This document shows positions 15,091 through 24,147 of a stretch of 34,393 bases of DNA, one piece after another (position 1 is the stretch's first letter; every line of letters begins with the position of its first letter). The notes beneath the pieces were generated by a model. It worked only from the letters and a program-made list of their open reading frames with translations. It was not told where the DNA came from and ran no database searches. Source of the DNA: an uncultured Lachnospiraceae bacterium (GTDB lineage: Bacteria > Bacillota_A > Clostridia > Lachnospirales > Lachnospiraceae); contig CAJUQU010000006.1 of the NCBI GenBank assembly GCA_910588595.1, positions 1 to 34,393 on the forward strand, read 5' to 3'. Position numbers and translations under genes: made by a program.

Positions 15091-16164
15091 TTAATCACCA
15101 AAGCTGATGCCGAGCATCTTCGCCTCCTTGATGATCGTAGAATCCGGATCTACCATCTTGAGCTTGCCAGCCACATCCGCAAGGGGCACCTTCACAACCT
15201 CCCGGTTCTGATAGCCGACCATGTAGCCATACTCTCCCTTGAGGATCAGCTTGGACGCCTCCGCACCAAGTCTGCTTGCAAACACTCTGTCATACGGATC
15301 CGGGCTGCCGCCTCTCTGTGTGTGCCCGGGAACCGTGACACGCACTTCCATGCCGCTCTTTTCCTTTATCTTATCAGCGATCTCATAGGAAACACTCGGA
15401 TATTTGTAGTCTGCCATGTATTTCTTGAATTCTTTCTTGGAAAGCGCAGCTACCTCTTTTGAGATCGCGCCCTCCGCCACTGCGAGGATCGTAAACTTGC
15501 TCCCCCGCTCGGATCGCTTCTGGATCGCTTTGATGATCTTGTTGATATCATAAGGGATCTCCGGAATCAGGATAATATCTGCACCGCCCGCGATACCAGC
15601 GTTCAGTGTGAGATAGCCTACCTTGTGTCCCATTACCTCCACGATAAATACACGCCCGTGCGATGCAGCTGTCGTGTGGATCTGGTCGATGCACTGTGTC
15701 GCGATATCGACGGCGCTCTGGAATCCAAATGTCATGTCGGTTCCCCACAGATCATTGTCGATCGTCTTTGGCAGTGTCACGACATTCAGCCCCTCCTCGC
15801 GCAGAAGGTTTGCGGTCTTGTGTGTTCCGTTACCGCCAAGGATCACCAGACAGTCAAGGCTGAGTTTGTAATAATTGTGCTTCATCGCCTCCACCTTGTC
15901 GAGTCCGTTCTCGTCCGGATCGCGCATATTCTTGAACGGCATACGTGAACTTCCGAGGATCGTACCGCCCTTTGTCAGTATTCCTGAGAAATCTGACGGC
16001 GCCAGCATCTTGTACTTGCCATAGATCAGTCCCTTGTAGCCGTCAAGGAAGCCAAAGAGCTCCACCTCCTTGCCCGCGTTGAACAACCCCTTTGCCACGC
16101 CGCGCATTGCCGCATTGAGCGCCTGACAGTCGCCGCCGCTTGTTAACATTCCGATTCTTATCAT
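15091..16164 (-). CDS. pfkA: 6-phosphofructokinase, mixed-donor signature
   Basis: Glycolytic enzyme that phosphorylates fructose 6-phosphate. The phosphate-donor loop is TSGGDCQALNA (residues 8-18), the catalytic loop PKTIDND (132-138) holds the base Asp136, and the substrate motif MGHKVGYLTL is present. The two donor-specificity positions are mixed. GGNG (110-113) has Gly where E. coli ATP-PFK has Gly104, but Lys133 stands where ATP enzymes have Gly124 and PPi enzymes have Lys. Group III PFKs, which include both ATP and PPi users, have this combination. Length 357 suits that group. GGAGG precedes the ATG at 16164. Single gene with a strong terminator behind it. Confidence 0.92.
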   Translation of the reverse strand: MIRIGMLTSGGDCQALNAAMRGVAKGLFNAGKEVELFGFLDGYKGLIYGKYKMLAPSDFSGILTKGGTILGSSRMPFKNMRDPDENGLDKVEAMKHNYYKLSLDCLVILGGNGTHKTANLLREEGLNVVTLPKTIDNDLWGTDMTFGFQSAVDIATQCIDQIHTTAASHGRVFIVEVMGHKVGYLTLNAGIAGGADIILIPEIPYDINKIIKAIQKRSERGSKFTILAVAEGAISKEVAALSKKEFKKYMADYKYPSVSYEIADKIKEKSGMEVRVTVPGHTQRGGSPDPYDRVFASRLGAEASKLILKGEYGYMVGYQNREVVKVPLADVAGKLKMVDPDSTIIKEAKMLGISFGD

Positions 16165-16494
16165 GGGAACCTCCTTCTTCGCATTATTACCTGCGCATTA
16201 TTATTTCTATTTTATATGCTGTCCTGGTCGTGTCAGAACGACCCCGCCATGCATCCACATGGCTGCTTATAGGACATTATAAACCTTTTTTCTGATACAG
16301 ACAACTTGATATCCAAAATTTGTATCGATCATTTGTCACAGTTCAGCCCAGGACTTCGCACTGCGCTGCGAAATCCGTCAGTAAGCATGGTGGTCTAGAT
16401 GCATCAAGCCACGGTACATGGCTTTGACATCCGCAAAGCGGTTTTTGCATGGCTTGATGCCTGTAACAGGAAGCTGAAAGCTGAAGTGTTACGG
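16165..16494. repeat. Intergenic region with dispersed repeat copy B and a long palindrome
   Basis: No gene is seen. 16335-16376 is an inverted copy of the repeat at 9261-9302 (GTTCAGCCCAGGACTTCGCA and on). 16401-16411 (GCATCAAGCCA) and 16450-16460 (TGGCTTGATGC) form a perfect 11-bp inverted repeat. Its right arm with the preceding GGTTTTTGCA is found again, inverted, at 21362-21382. Confidence 0.7.
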
Positions 16495-18468
16495 TCATTT
16501 TGAAGCCAGTGTGAACTGATCCACCAGCTGCTTTAGTCCCATCGCCTCGGCGGAGAGCTGTTCACTCGCCGCTGCGCCCTCCTGCGCTGTCGAGCTGTTG
16601 CTCTGGACGACGAGCGCCATCTGGTTAATCCCCTCCGAAACCTGCCACACGCCCTCCGACTGCTCATTGGAGATCGTGGCGATCACATCGATGGAATGGA
16701 CCACAGACTGGATGCTGCCAACAACCTCTGATAAAGTCTGTGCCGTGTGGGCAGCGATCTCTGAGCCCATATGCACCGCTTCAGAGGATTGACCAATGAG
16801 TGTGGATGTATTTTGGGCTGCCTGCGCAGATTTGCTTGCAAGCTCGCGCACCTCCTGCGCCACCACCGCAAATCCTTTTCCGGCGGCGCCCGCCCTGGCT
16901 GCTTCCACTGCAGCATTCAGCGCCAGTATATTGGTCTGAAACGCGATGTCTTCGATCGTTTTCAGTATTTTCTCAATCTCGTCAGAGCTGTTCTGGATCT
17001 TGTTCATCGCCTGCATGAGCGTCTGCATCTGCTCATTGCACAACGAAACTTCCTCCCCCGCATGGTGTGTCTGATCGCGGAGTTCCACGGCGCTCTCGGC
17101 AGTGTGCTTTGCCTGATCGGATATCTCAGTGATCTGCGATGCCAGCTCCTGTATCGAACTCGCCTGCTCTGTCGTCGCCTGACTGAGATCCTGTGCGCTT
17201 GCTGAGAGCTGTACACTGGCAGAAGAAACCTGTTCGGCAGAACGGTTGACCTGGAGTATGACATTGTTAAGCTGTGTTTTCATGTGGTATACGGAGTGCA
17301 GAATGTTCTGGAAGCTGCCGACATAAGCCTCCCTGTGCTGGGTCTGGACATCCAGATCCTGCTTCGCCAGCTCCTGCAGCAGATAACCCAGATCGTTGAT
17401 GATCGTGCGCAGTCCCTCCACCAGCGAATTCGTGGACTCCATCAGCATGCCTGTCTCATCCTTGCTCCTGGTTCTGGGCATGGGTGTCTCCAGATCCCCT
17501 TCCACGAGGAGTTTCATGCGGTCTGCGCAGGCTTTCATCGGTTTGCTGATACTGCCTGCCAGGATCATGGCGACCACAATGGAGATCAGTGTGGATATGA
17601 TGATCACGATCACATTGATCACGATGTCATTGTATGTAGTGCTCAGATAGTTCAGCTTCGGCGCAGTGACTGCAATGCTCCATCCGTCCGTATCTTCCAC
17701 GGGAGCATATGCCGCAAACATAGCGCCGGATGTGCTCTCGTAACTTCCAAATCCGTTCTCCCCGCGGCGCATCGCTGCATGGACTGCAGCCAGATCCTGC
17801 ATGGAAACATCGCTCTGTGCCTGCTTTTCGATATTTTGAACCATGATCGTATCAAGCGTGACGTCGGCGATCGTATCACCGGACTTATTGATCATATAAG
17901 CCCTGCTGTTTTCCCCGACCTGAATGGAAGAGACGATATCATTTAAGAACGTTTCGTGTGGAACAAAATAGATGACGCCTGTAATGGCCGAACCATAGAT
18001 CCCATCCGCATAGATTGGCGCCGCGACCATGATCGTCAGTTCCCCTGTGATCTTGCTGATCAGCGGCTCCGATACATAGACATTGCCCTGCATGGCCTGT
18101 TTGACATATTCCCGGTCGGAATAATCCTTCCCGTCAAAGATGCTGATCCCATCCACACCAATGACATTTCCGCGCTGGAAATCGTGCATGGCGGCACGCT
18201 CACTGACGATGGACTGTTTCTCCTCCAACGATACCGCCGGATCGGACAACTGCGGGATGCAGCCTGTATCCATGGCAACATTCTTGTAAGCTGCCAGTTC
18301 GTGCTGAACGCGTCCTGCCGCCTGGACTGCCGTTTCGCTCATCATCTGCTCCACTGTGGAGAGTGTGCTTGTATAATTTGCTGCAATACTGAACATTCCC
18401 ACCGCAAGCAGCGCCACCAGGACAGTGATGCTGAGGCATAAGTTGATCTTTAAGCGTATGCTTTTCAT
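16495..18468 (-). CDS. Methyl-accepting chemotaxis protein with Cache sensor
   Basis: Transmembrane chemoreceptor of 657 residues. A first membrane helix (INLCLSITVLVALLAVGMFSI) precedes an extracellular double-Cache region of about 240 residues (GVDGISIFDGKDYSDREYVKQ, YVSEPLISKITGELTIMVAAP). A second helix (IVVAMILAGSISKPM) leads into a HAMP domain and the cytoplasmic signalling domain with the hairpin tip IEDIAFQTNILALNAAVEAARAG. Cache ligands are usually amino acids or organic acids. The ATG at 18468 has GGGGG upstream and begins MKSIRLKI, so the longer frame is not used. No che genes are nearby. Confidence 0.93.
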   Translation of the reverse strand: MKSIRLKINLCLSITVLVALLAVGMFSIAANYTSTLSTVEQMMSETAVQAAGRVQHELAAYKNVAMDTGCIPQLSDPAVSLEEKQSIVSERAAMHDFQRGNVIGVDGISIFDGKDYSDREYVKQAMQGNVYVSEPLISKITGELTIMVAAPIYADGIYGSAITGVIYFVPHETFLNDIVSSIQVGENSRAYMINKSGDTIADVTLDTIMVQNIEKQAQSDVSMQDLAAVHAAMRRGENGFGSYESTSGAMFAAYAPVEDTDGWSIAVTAPKLNYLSTTYNDIVINVIVIIISTLISIVVAMILAGSISKPMKACADRMKLLVEGDLETPMPRTRSKDETGMLMESTNSLVEGLRTIINDLGYLLQELAKQDLDVQTQHREAYVGSFQNILHSVYHMKTQLNNVILQVNRSAEQVSSASVQLSASAQDLSQATTEQASSIQELASQITEISDQAKHTAESAVELRDQTHHAGEEVSLCNEQMQTLMQAMNKIQNSSDEIEKILKTIEDIAFQTNILALNAAVEAARAGAAGKGFAVVAQEVRELASKSAQAAQNTSTLIGQSSEAVHMGSEIAAHTAQTLSEVVGSIQSVVHSIDVIATISNEQSEGVWQVSEGINQMALVVQSNSSTAQEGAAASEQLSAEAMGLKQLVDQFTLASK

Positions 18469-18646
18469 TTCTTTTCCCCCGTTTACATTCCGAAAATATT
18501 GGATCCTATTCCCCACATATAATTATAGGAGGTATGGTTGTCACTTGTCAATAGTCTTGCACAGTCTCTTTGTCGCAGTAATGTCTCTGGTCAGCTGCCG
18601 CTCACGCCTGACAGTTTTGGTATCTATGTAATGAGCCCCCCTCTCA

Positions 18647-19261
18647 TCACACACCACTCACCACCCGGACAGCGTACACTCTGTCAAGATAACGGGACAA
18701 CGTTGTCAGCTCATCTTCCAGCGGATCCATACAGACATACTCCCTTTCTTCTGTCCCCACGATCAGCACATAGTGAAAACTGCCCAGTCCCCGCACGCGC
18801 ACCCGCACGATCGGATAATGACCGTCGGCAAGACACTGCGCGATCTCTGTCTCTGATACCTCCCCGAATATTTCCGCGTGATACCCTTCTATCTTGTCGA
18901 TCGCCGCCCACTGGATATTCCCTTCATTGTCATAGACATGATATTCCGAAAAAAGTGTATTTAACACGCCCGGAGTGATCTCATTGCCTGTCTCCATGCT
19001 GACTGCAGACGCGATACAGGTCACAAGGCATCCGGAAGATCTCATGGTAAATCCTGAATCACCGAGCGTGTCATCAGCCCAGATCTCATTGTCCTGGCGG
19101 TATGCCGCCGTCTCTTCCACAACCAGTTTGTCCTGACTTGGTTTCACGACAACGCTTCCCCGCACACGCAATGCTAAAAATCCTGTAACGAAAATGCTTC
19201 CTCCAAACAGAATACAGCATAAAAACTTCTTCGTTTGTCTCAATTTGTGCTCCTGCTTCAT
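18647..19261 (-). CDS. Membrane-anchored C39-like (peptidase_C39_2) protein
   Basis: 204 residues with an N-terminal signal anchor (KFLCCILFGGSIFVTGFLAL). The extracytoplasmic part resembles papain-like C39 family proteins. The possible catalytic Cys is in SSGCLVTCIAS, the His in LGSFHYVLIVGT, and an Asp in VCMDPLEDE. An alternative is a sortase-like or amidase-like role, but the order Cys...His...Asp favours the papain-type triad. It is transcribed alone. There is no link by position to the RiPP locus 5 kb away, so a role in leader removal is not supported. Confidence 0.7.
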   Translation of the reverse strand: MKQEHKLRQTKKFLCCILFGGSIFVTGFLALRVRGSVVVKPSQDKLVVEETAAYRQDNEIWADDTLGDSGFTMRSSGCLVTCIASAVSMETGNEITPGVLNTLFSEYHVYDNEGNIQWAAIDKIEGYHAEIFGEVSETEIAQCLADGHYPIVRVRVRGLGSFHYVLIVGTEEREYVCMDPLEDELTTLSRYLDRVYAVRVVSGV

Positions 19262-19370
19262 TTTAACCGTTTACCTCTCCGCTCTAAGCAAATCCTAATA
19301 TCAATATTTTCATAAACTGCAGTTCCAAACTCCGCCAGGATTTTCTGCGCAAGTTTTATCCATAATACAC

Positions 19371-19401
19371 GAGCGTGTCTGAAATAGTTTCAAACACGCT
19401 C
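19371..19401. repeat. Fold-back MITE made of two ends only
   Basis: GAGCGTGTCTGAAA and TTTCAAACACGCTC, separated by TAG, are the two terminal repeats of the MITE at 6795-7014 with the interior deleted. Located just downstream of aspS. Confidence 0.65.
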
Positions 19402-19429
19402 TGTCAACAATTTATGAATTTCGCTGCTT

Positions 19430-21208
19430 TCAGCTCTCGGAATGCGCTTCTGTTCCTTCCTCCTCCGCGATCCGGATATGCACATCGCGCAGCTGCCGCT
19501 CGTCCACGGCTGCAGGTGCGCCCATCATCACGTCCTGCGCAGTCTTGTTCATCGGGAACGGAATGATCTCGCGGATGCTCTCCTCCCCCGCGATCAGCAT
19601 GACCATGCGGTCAACCCCCGGCGCGATGCCGGCATGCGGCGGTGCCCCGTAGCAGAACGCATTGTACATTGCAGGGAACTTCGCCTTCACGTCCTCCTCG
19701 CCAAGTCCCACGATCTCAAACGCCTTCACCATGATCTCGGGATCGTGGTTTCGGACAGCTCCCGATGACAGCTCCACACCGTTGCACACGAGATCGTACT
19801 GGTATGCGAGAATGTCAAGCGGCTCTTTTGTCTGCAGCGCTTCCATGCCGCCCTGCGGCATCGAGAACGGATTGTGGCAGAACTCCAGCGCACCCGACTC
19901 CTCACCGATCTCATACATCGGGAAATCGACGATCCAGCAGAACTCGTAGTTTTCCTTCTTCATATAGCCGTCAAATGTATTCGCTAGCGTCTTTCTGATC
20001 ACACCCGCCGTCTTCTGCGCCGTTCTCAGATCGCCCGCAGAGAGTGCGACAAAGCTTCCGTTCTTCAAGCCCAGGGCTTCGATCACGGCATCCTTCTTTT
20101 CCTGCACAAACTTGGATATGCCGCCGACAAGCTCCCCGTTCTCGTCAAGACGGAACCAGTATGTCTTCTGTCCGCTCACGACCTCGATATCCGCACACAT
20201 CTTGTCGATCTGTTTTCTTGTCCCTGTGAAATCATCCGCAGCGACCGCCTTCACAGTCTTCCCCGCAAACGGCTCAAAACCGCAGTCCGCAAGTACATCC
20301 GTCGCGTCCTGCACCATAAGGCTGATGCGCAGATCCGGCTTGTCCGAACCGTAGCGCTCCATCGCCTCGAGATAGGGGATCCTCTTGAATGGCGGCGTGG
20401 AAGCCGCCTGGTATATTCCGAATTTGGCAAAGATCGGGGGCAGAACGTCCTCCATGATCGCAAACACATCATCCTGGCTTGCAAACGCCATCTCCATGTC
20501 AAGCTGGTAGAACTCTCCCGGCGAGCGGTCCGCCCGCGCATCCTCATCGCGGAAACACGGCGCGATCTGGAAATAACGGTCAAAACCGGAAGCCATCAGC
20601 AGCTGCTTGAACTGCTGCGGCGCCTGCGGCAGCGCATAGAATTTCCCCGGGTGGTTCCTCGACGGCACGAGATAGTCACGCGCGCCCTCCGGGGAAGAGC
20701 ATGTCAGGATCGGCGTGGTGATCTCCATGAACTCATGACCGATCATCGCAGCGCGCAGCTCTGCAACGATCCTGCTCCTGAGCACGATCTTAGATTTCAC
20801 GTTCGGGTTGCGCAGATCCAGATAGCGGTATTTCAGCCTGGTGTTCTCGTCCGCCTCCTTGGAGTGGTCGATCTGAAACGGCAATTCATTGTACCGGCAT
20901 TTGCCCAATACCGTGACCTTCGACGGCACGATCTCGATATCGCCGGTCTCCATCTTGGGATTCTTGGCACTGCGCTCGCGCACCGTCCCCACGATCTCGA
21001 GCGTCGACTCATTGTTGACGGCGCCAAGCTGATCCATGATCTCCTCCGTCTCGACAACGATCTGCGTCTTTCCGTAAAAATCCCTCAGGACCAAAAATCC
21101 CAGATTTTTGCTGACCTTGCGCAGATTGTCATACCAACCGACAAGCTTTACTTCCTCCCCGACATTTTCCAGCCGCAGCTGGCTGCAATTATGTGTACGT
21201 CCCTGCAT
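19430..21208 (-). CDS. aspS: Aspartyl-tRNA synthetase
   Basis: Class II synthetase, 592 residues, bacterial type. An N-terminal OB-fold anticodon domain (LVGWYDNLRKVSKNLGFLVLRD) precedes motif 2 (FRDEDARADRSPGEFYQLDMEM). A GAD-like insertion follows, then motif 3 (GAPPHAGIAPGVDRMVML). ATG at 21208 with GGGAGG upstream is the start; the longer frame runs back over the promoter. Promoter at 21273-21301. Confidence 0.97.
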   Translation of the reverse strand: MQGRTHNCSQLRLENVGEEVKLVGWYDNLRKVSKNLGFLVLRDFYGKTQIVVETEEIMDQLGAVNNESTLEIVGTVRERSAKNPKMETGDIEIVPSKVTVLGKCRYNELPFQIDHSKEADENTRLKYRYLDLRNPNVKSKIVLRSRIVAELRAAMIGHEFMEITTPILTCSSPEGARDYLVPSRNHPGKFYALPQAPQQFKQLLMASGFDRYFQIAPCFRDEDARADRSPGEFYQLDMEMAFASQDDVFAIMEDVLPPIFAKFGIYQAASTPPFKRIPYLEAMERYGSDKPDLRISLMVQDATDVLADCGFEPFAGKTVKAVAADDFTGTRKQIDKMCADIEVVSGQKTYWFRLDENGELVGGISKFVQEKKDAVIEALGLKNGSFVALSAGDLRTAQKTAGVIRKTLANTFDGYMKKENYEFCWIVDFPMYEIGEESGALEFCHNPFSMPQGGMEALQTKEPLDILAYQYDLVCNGVELSSGAVRNHDPEIMVKAFEIVGLGEEDVKAKFPAMYNAFCYGAPPHAGIAPGVDRMVMLIAGEESIREIIPFPMNKTAQDVMMGAPAAVDERQLRDVHIRIAEEEGTEAHSES

Positions 21209-21272
21209 GATGAACCTCCCTACAGTATCTCTTCGTTTAATTGATTTCCAATAATTCTGTTTGCTGTTTTTA

Positions 21273-21301
21273 ATACTAGCATTATTAAAAAACCGTGTCA
21301 A
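21273..21301 (-). promoter_or_regulatory. aspS promoter
   Basis: On the minus strand TTGACA (21296-21301) and TAGTAT (21273-21278) are 17 bases apart. The leader of about 60 bases shows no T-box features. Confidence 0.75.
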
Positions 21302-21537
21302 GGAGAATCGTTTTCACAGACTTCGCAGCGTGGTGCGAAGTCCCGGGCTGAACTGTAACAAGCATCAAGCCATGCAAAAACCTCTTCTCCGAACAGTATA
21401 GGCTTTTCTGCCAATTTCATTATTAAAATGATTACAGGAGATTTCCGGGATAATCAGGCAGGCACTGCAACTGGTATCATCACGGTCTGTACATATCGGA
21501 TCGAATACACAATTTCTCGTTTCGACATAAACCTTAT
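21302..21537. repeat. Intergenic region with dispersed repeat copy C
   Basis: 21319-21359 is a direct copy of the repeat at 9261-9302 with a perfect GACTTCGCA/TGCGAAGTC stem. It is followed at once by the second module (GCATCAAGCCATGCAAAAAC at 21362-21381), also present at 16440-16460. Nothing else recognised. Confidence 0.7.
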
Positions 21538-23121
21538 CTATCCGGGTTGCTTCATCAGCCTTTCAATCACGCAACTATGCGGTTTGACAATAATATCCTT
21601 GTCATAATTGATCCCGACGATCACAATCTCACCGACATAATCTTCCAGTGCCTGTGTATACTGTCTGCTTTTGATCTGCTGTATCGCTGTGTCAGCTGTC
21701 TTATTGTATTTTAATTCGACAACAAGCGCTGGTTTGTTTACAGACGGCAGCGGCAGAAATACAACATCCGCAAACCCACGCCCTGCAGGCAGTTCCCTTA
21801 TAAGCCTGTAATCTTTCCTCGCACTGTAATACGCCAGACCAATTGCGCATCCAAGGGAATTTTCGTCGTTATAAGTCAAGATTGATGCCACTTCCGTATG
21901 AGCCCGGTCAAGTGCTCTGGCAACACTTTCAGCCTCCCCTCGCAAAGTGTCCTCCAAAAGCTTATCCGATGCCTTTAAAACACGCATTACATTCGACCAT
22001 CCGCTCACACTCATGGCATTTTCAAATTCCCCGATAATCTCTTTATTCGGAATGAATGTCTCCTTTGCCTCCGCATCATAACCGAGATACCCTAAATGGA
22101 TCAATAATGTCAAAACATCATCTTTCACCTCGAAATTGCGCATGTCATTCTGGAAACTCAACGTATTGACTTTAACGCGCTCCCCGCCGAGCATCTGCAC
22201 AATATCTGACCGAAGCCCGTCAAAATCCATTTCTATATAAATTTTTAATGCCTCATATGTCTCTGTAGAAGTCCAGTAATCTGACAACACATGGCTCTTC
22301 ATCGCCGCCACAACAGACCTGGGGTTGTAGATATGCCGAAACTGCCGGAACTGATAGCCGTCATACCAGCTGCTGACCTGTGCAAAATCCATATCGTATC
22401 TCTCGCACAGCCCCCTTACCTCATTCTCCGTAAATCCGGTGTATTCCTCATAGGCAAACTGGTCTGTCATTGAATATTCCCAGAACATATTCAGTGCAGA
22501 ATGTTGACCGTACTTTTTTACTGGCAAAATACCTGTCATGTAGGCCAGTGCCACGTACGGCTGGTCTTTTAGAAGATCCCGCAGAAAATCAAGATATTGC
22601 TTCTGCATCATCTCCGACTCCTGCCTTTCGCGCATCACGCAGTCCCATTCGTCTATCAGAAAGATAAACTGCTTTTCGGTCTTAACATATATTTTCTCAA
22701 GAACCTCTGCCAAAATAGTATCCTGATCTGTAATCAGATTCCCGTACACCACTTTTAGTTCTTTGATTACAGCCTGTTCCAGGTATCCTGTCACATCATC
22801 ATTCTTTGCCCGGATCAGGAACTGCTGTATATTCAGAAAGAGCACATTGTACTGATTCAAATGCTCCCGAAACGTCGCATCACTTTCTATCTCAAAACCC
22901 TTGAATAAATCTGACGAATCGCAGCCAAGACTATAATAGGCAGCAAGCATTTTAAGCGCCATCGACTTTCCAAAACGTCTTGGCCTGCTGACACAAACAC
23001 ACTGTTCTTCTGTATTGATCACTTTGTTGGTACATGCGATCAGTCCTGTCTTATCCACATAAATCTCCGAACGAACAGACTTCCAGAAACCTATATTCCC
23101 CGGATTAAGATAAATGCCCAC
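21538..23121 (-). CDS. AAA-ATPase-like protein with PD-(D/E)XK nuclease domain
   Basis: 527-residue protein of the widespread AAA-ATPase-like (PF09820-type) family. The N-terminal part has YVDKTGLIA and the P-loop variant SRPRRFGKSMALKML; a Walker B-like FLIDEWD follows at about residue 155. The C-terminal domain has AGRGFADVVFLPL and PALVVELKY, matching the D...E-x-K of the PD-(D/E)XK nuclease fold. Many gut Clostridia carry several copies; the role is not settled (mobile or defence-related). It starts with GTG at 23121 after GGGGG. It follows a small frame and shares the promoter at 23344-23372. Confidence 0.88.
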   Translation of the reverse strand: MGIYLNPGNIGFWKSVRSEIYVDKTGLIACTNKVINTEEQCVCVSRPRRFGKSMALKMLAAYYSLGCDSSDLFKGFEIESDATFREHLNQYNVLFLNIQQFLIRAKNDDVTGYLEQAVIKELKVVYGNLITDQDTILAEVLEKIYVKTEKQFIFLIDEWDCVMRERQESEMMQKQYLDFLRDLLKDQPYVALAYMTGILPVKKYGQHSALNMFWEYSMTDQFAYEEYTGFTENEVRGLCERYDMDFAQVSSWYDGYQFRQFRHIYNPRSVVAAMKSHVLSDYWTSTETYEALKIYIEMDFDGLRSDIVQMLGGERVKVNTLSFQNDMRNFEVKDDVLTLLIHLGYLGYDAEAKETFIPNKEIIGEFENAMSVSGWSNVMRVLKASDKLLEDTLRGEAESVARALDRAHTEVASILTYNDENSLGCAIGLAYYSARKDYRLIRELPAGRGFADVVFLPLPSVNKPALVVELKYNKTADTAIQQIKSRQYTQALEDYVGEIVIVGINYDKDIIVKPHSCVIERLMKQPG

Positions 23122-23132
23122 GTGTTATCCCC

Positions 23133-23321
23133 CTATGCAATCCCACATTTCCGAAAGATAATATTCAAATCTTTCTTTTGGATTATATTCTCATCAATAT
23201 ACATGATCCCTTTAATCATTTCCTGATTTTTGACGTTCTGGTCTCTTTTGCAAACCTGAAAGGAATACTCAGTATTAAAATGCAGCCTTCTTTCCTTCCC
23301 GGAATCTGAAAATATTCCCAT
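23133..23321 (-). CDS. Small hypothetical protein upstream of the AAA-ATPase gene
   Basis: A 62-codon frame starting MGIFSDSGKERR and ending IIFRKCGIA, 11 bases before the GTG of the AAA-ATPase gene. It is open further upstream, but that part contains the promoter, so the ATG at 23321 is the more likely start. The ribosome site is weak (GGAC). No family recognised; it may be an untranslated leader. Confidence 0.35.
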   Translation of the reverse strand: MGIFSDSGKERRLHFNTEYSFQVCKRDQNVKNQEMIKGIMYIDENIIQKKDLNIIFRKCGIA

Positions 23322-23343
23322 ATATTGTCCTATTCTTTCCTTT

Positions 23344-23372
23344 AGTATAGCAATTATCACTGATGTATTCAA
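23344..23372 (-). promoter_or_regulatory. Promoter of the AAA-ATPase operon
   Basis: On the minus strand TTGAAT (23367-23372) and TATACT (23344-23349) with a 17-base spacer. It is divergent from the promoter at 23399-23427. Confidence 0.65.
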
Positions 23373-23398
23373 TTGTTCTTTTCACTTTTTATGCGCTG

Positions 23399-23427
23399 TT
23401 GAAACCGCCTGGCGCATATGTTATACT
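23399..23427 (+). promoter_or_regulatory. Promoter of the Uma2-family gene
   Basis: TTGAAA (23399-23404) and TATACT (23422-23427) with a 17-base spacer. The leader to the start codon at 23530 is about 95 bases. Confidence 0.65.
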
Positions 23428-23529
23428 ACTATAAACTGAATTCACTCACACGCCAACACCTTTCTGCCCGCTCCGGCGCACACACGAATCAAAATGGTGA
23501 ATGTTATCATCAGGAAAGGATGTAAACCA

Positions 23530-24093
23530 ATGCCAGCATTACAACCCCAACCCGAAATTGTTACTCTGGAACAGTACGAAGCTCTCCCCGAAAATGTCAG
23601 AGCCGAAATCTTTGACGGACAGATTTCCTACATGGCAAGTCCATCACAATCTCACCAGATCATCTCTATGGAACTTTCGACTGTACTAAACATATATCTC
23701 AAAAACAAGAATGGTTCCTGCCGTGTATTTCATGCGCCCTTTGATGTGAAATTAAGTGATACACCGCTCACGATAGTGCATCCTGATCTGATGATCATAT
23801 GTGACAAAAATAAGCTGGACGGAAAACGCTGTAACGGTGCTCCTGATTTTATCATTGAAATCGTATCACCCAGCAACCCTGCAGATGATTATATCCGGAA
23901 ACTCTACTATTACAAAAATTATGGGGTTCGTGAATATTGGATCATAGACCCACAGCGAAGAAGTATTATGGTCAACTATTTTGAGCGCGATCTTCTCAAT
24001 ATCCCCTACACATTTGATGCTGTCTTGAAGGTCAATATATACGAAGATTTATACATCAATTTCTCTGACATCTCCAAACTGCTCAATACCTGA
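23530..24093 (+). CDS. Uma2-family (DUF820) putative endonuclease
   Basis: 187-residue protein with the restriction-endonuclease-like fold of the Uma2 family. It has TLEQYEALPENVRAEIFDGQ, then VHPDLMIICD and DFIIEIVSPSNPADD, where Asp and Glu form the PD-(D/E)XK-type site, and ends with KNYGVREYWIIDPQRR. These proteins are often found in multiple copies; activity is mostly unproven. The ATG at 23530 after GGAAAGG is preferred to 23494. A hairpin follows at 24097-24124. It may be co-transcribed with the regulator at 24148. Confidence 0.88.
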   Translation: MPALQPQPEIVTLEQYEALPENVRAEIFDGQISYMASPSQSHQIISMELSTVLNIYLKNKNGSCRVFHAPFDVKLSDTPLTIVHPDLMIICDKNKLDGKRCNGAPDFIIEIVSPSNPADDYIRKLYYYKNYGVREYWIIDPQRRSIMVNYFERDLLNIPYTFDAVLKVNIYEDLYINFSDISKLLNT

Positions 24094-24096
24094 AAA

Positions 24097-24124
24097 ACCA
24101 CCAGAAGGTATACCCTCTGGTGGT
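24097..24124. terminator. Hairpin between Uma2 gene and regulator gene
   Basis: ACCACCAGA (24097-24105) pairs with TCTGGTGGT (24116-24124), with two more G-C pairs inside. On the plus strand it is followed by A residues, so it is a poor terminator for Uma2. On the minus strand a T5 run follows, so it would stop antisense transcripts. Confidence 0.5.
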
Positions 24125-24147
24125 AAAAATCCGAAAGGAGACACACC

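Noticed and set aside
18647..19261. C39-like protein as the leader peptidase for the RiPP
   Set aside because: It is 5 kb away with five unrelated genes between, and is anchored outside the membrane. Nothing in the sequence links it to the precursor.
21209..21272. T-box in the aspS leader
   Set aside because: The leader is only about 60 bases, with no T-box consensus, specifier loop or terminator.
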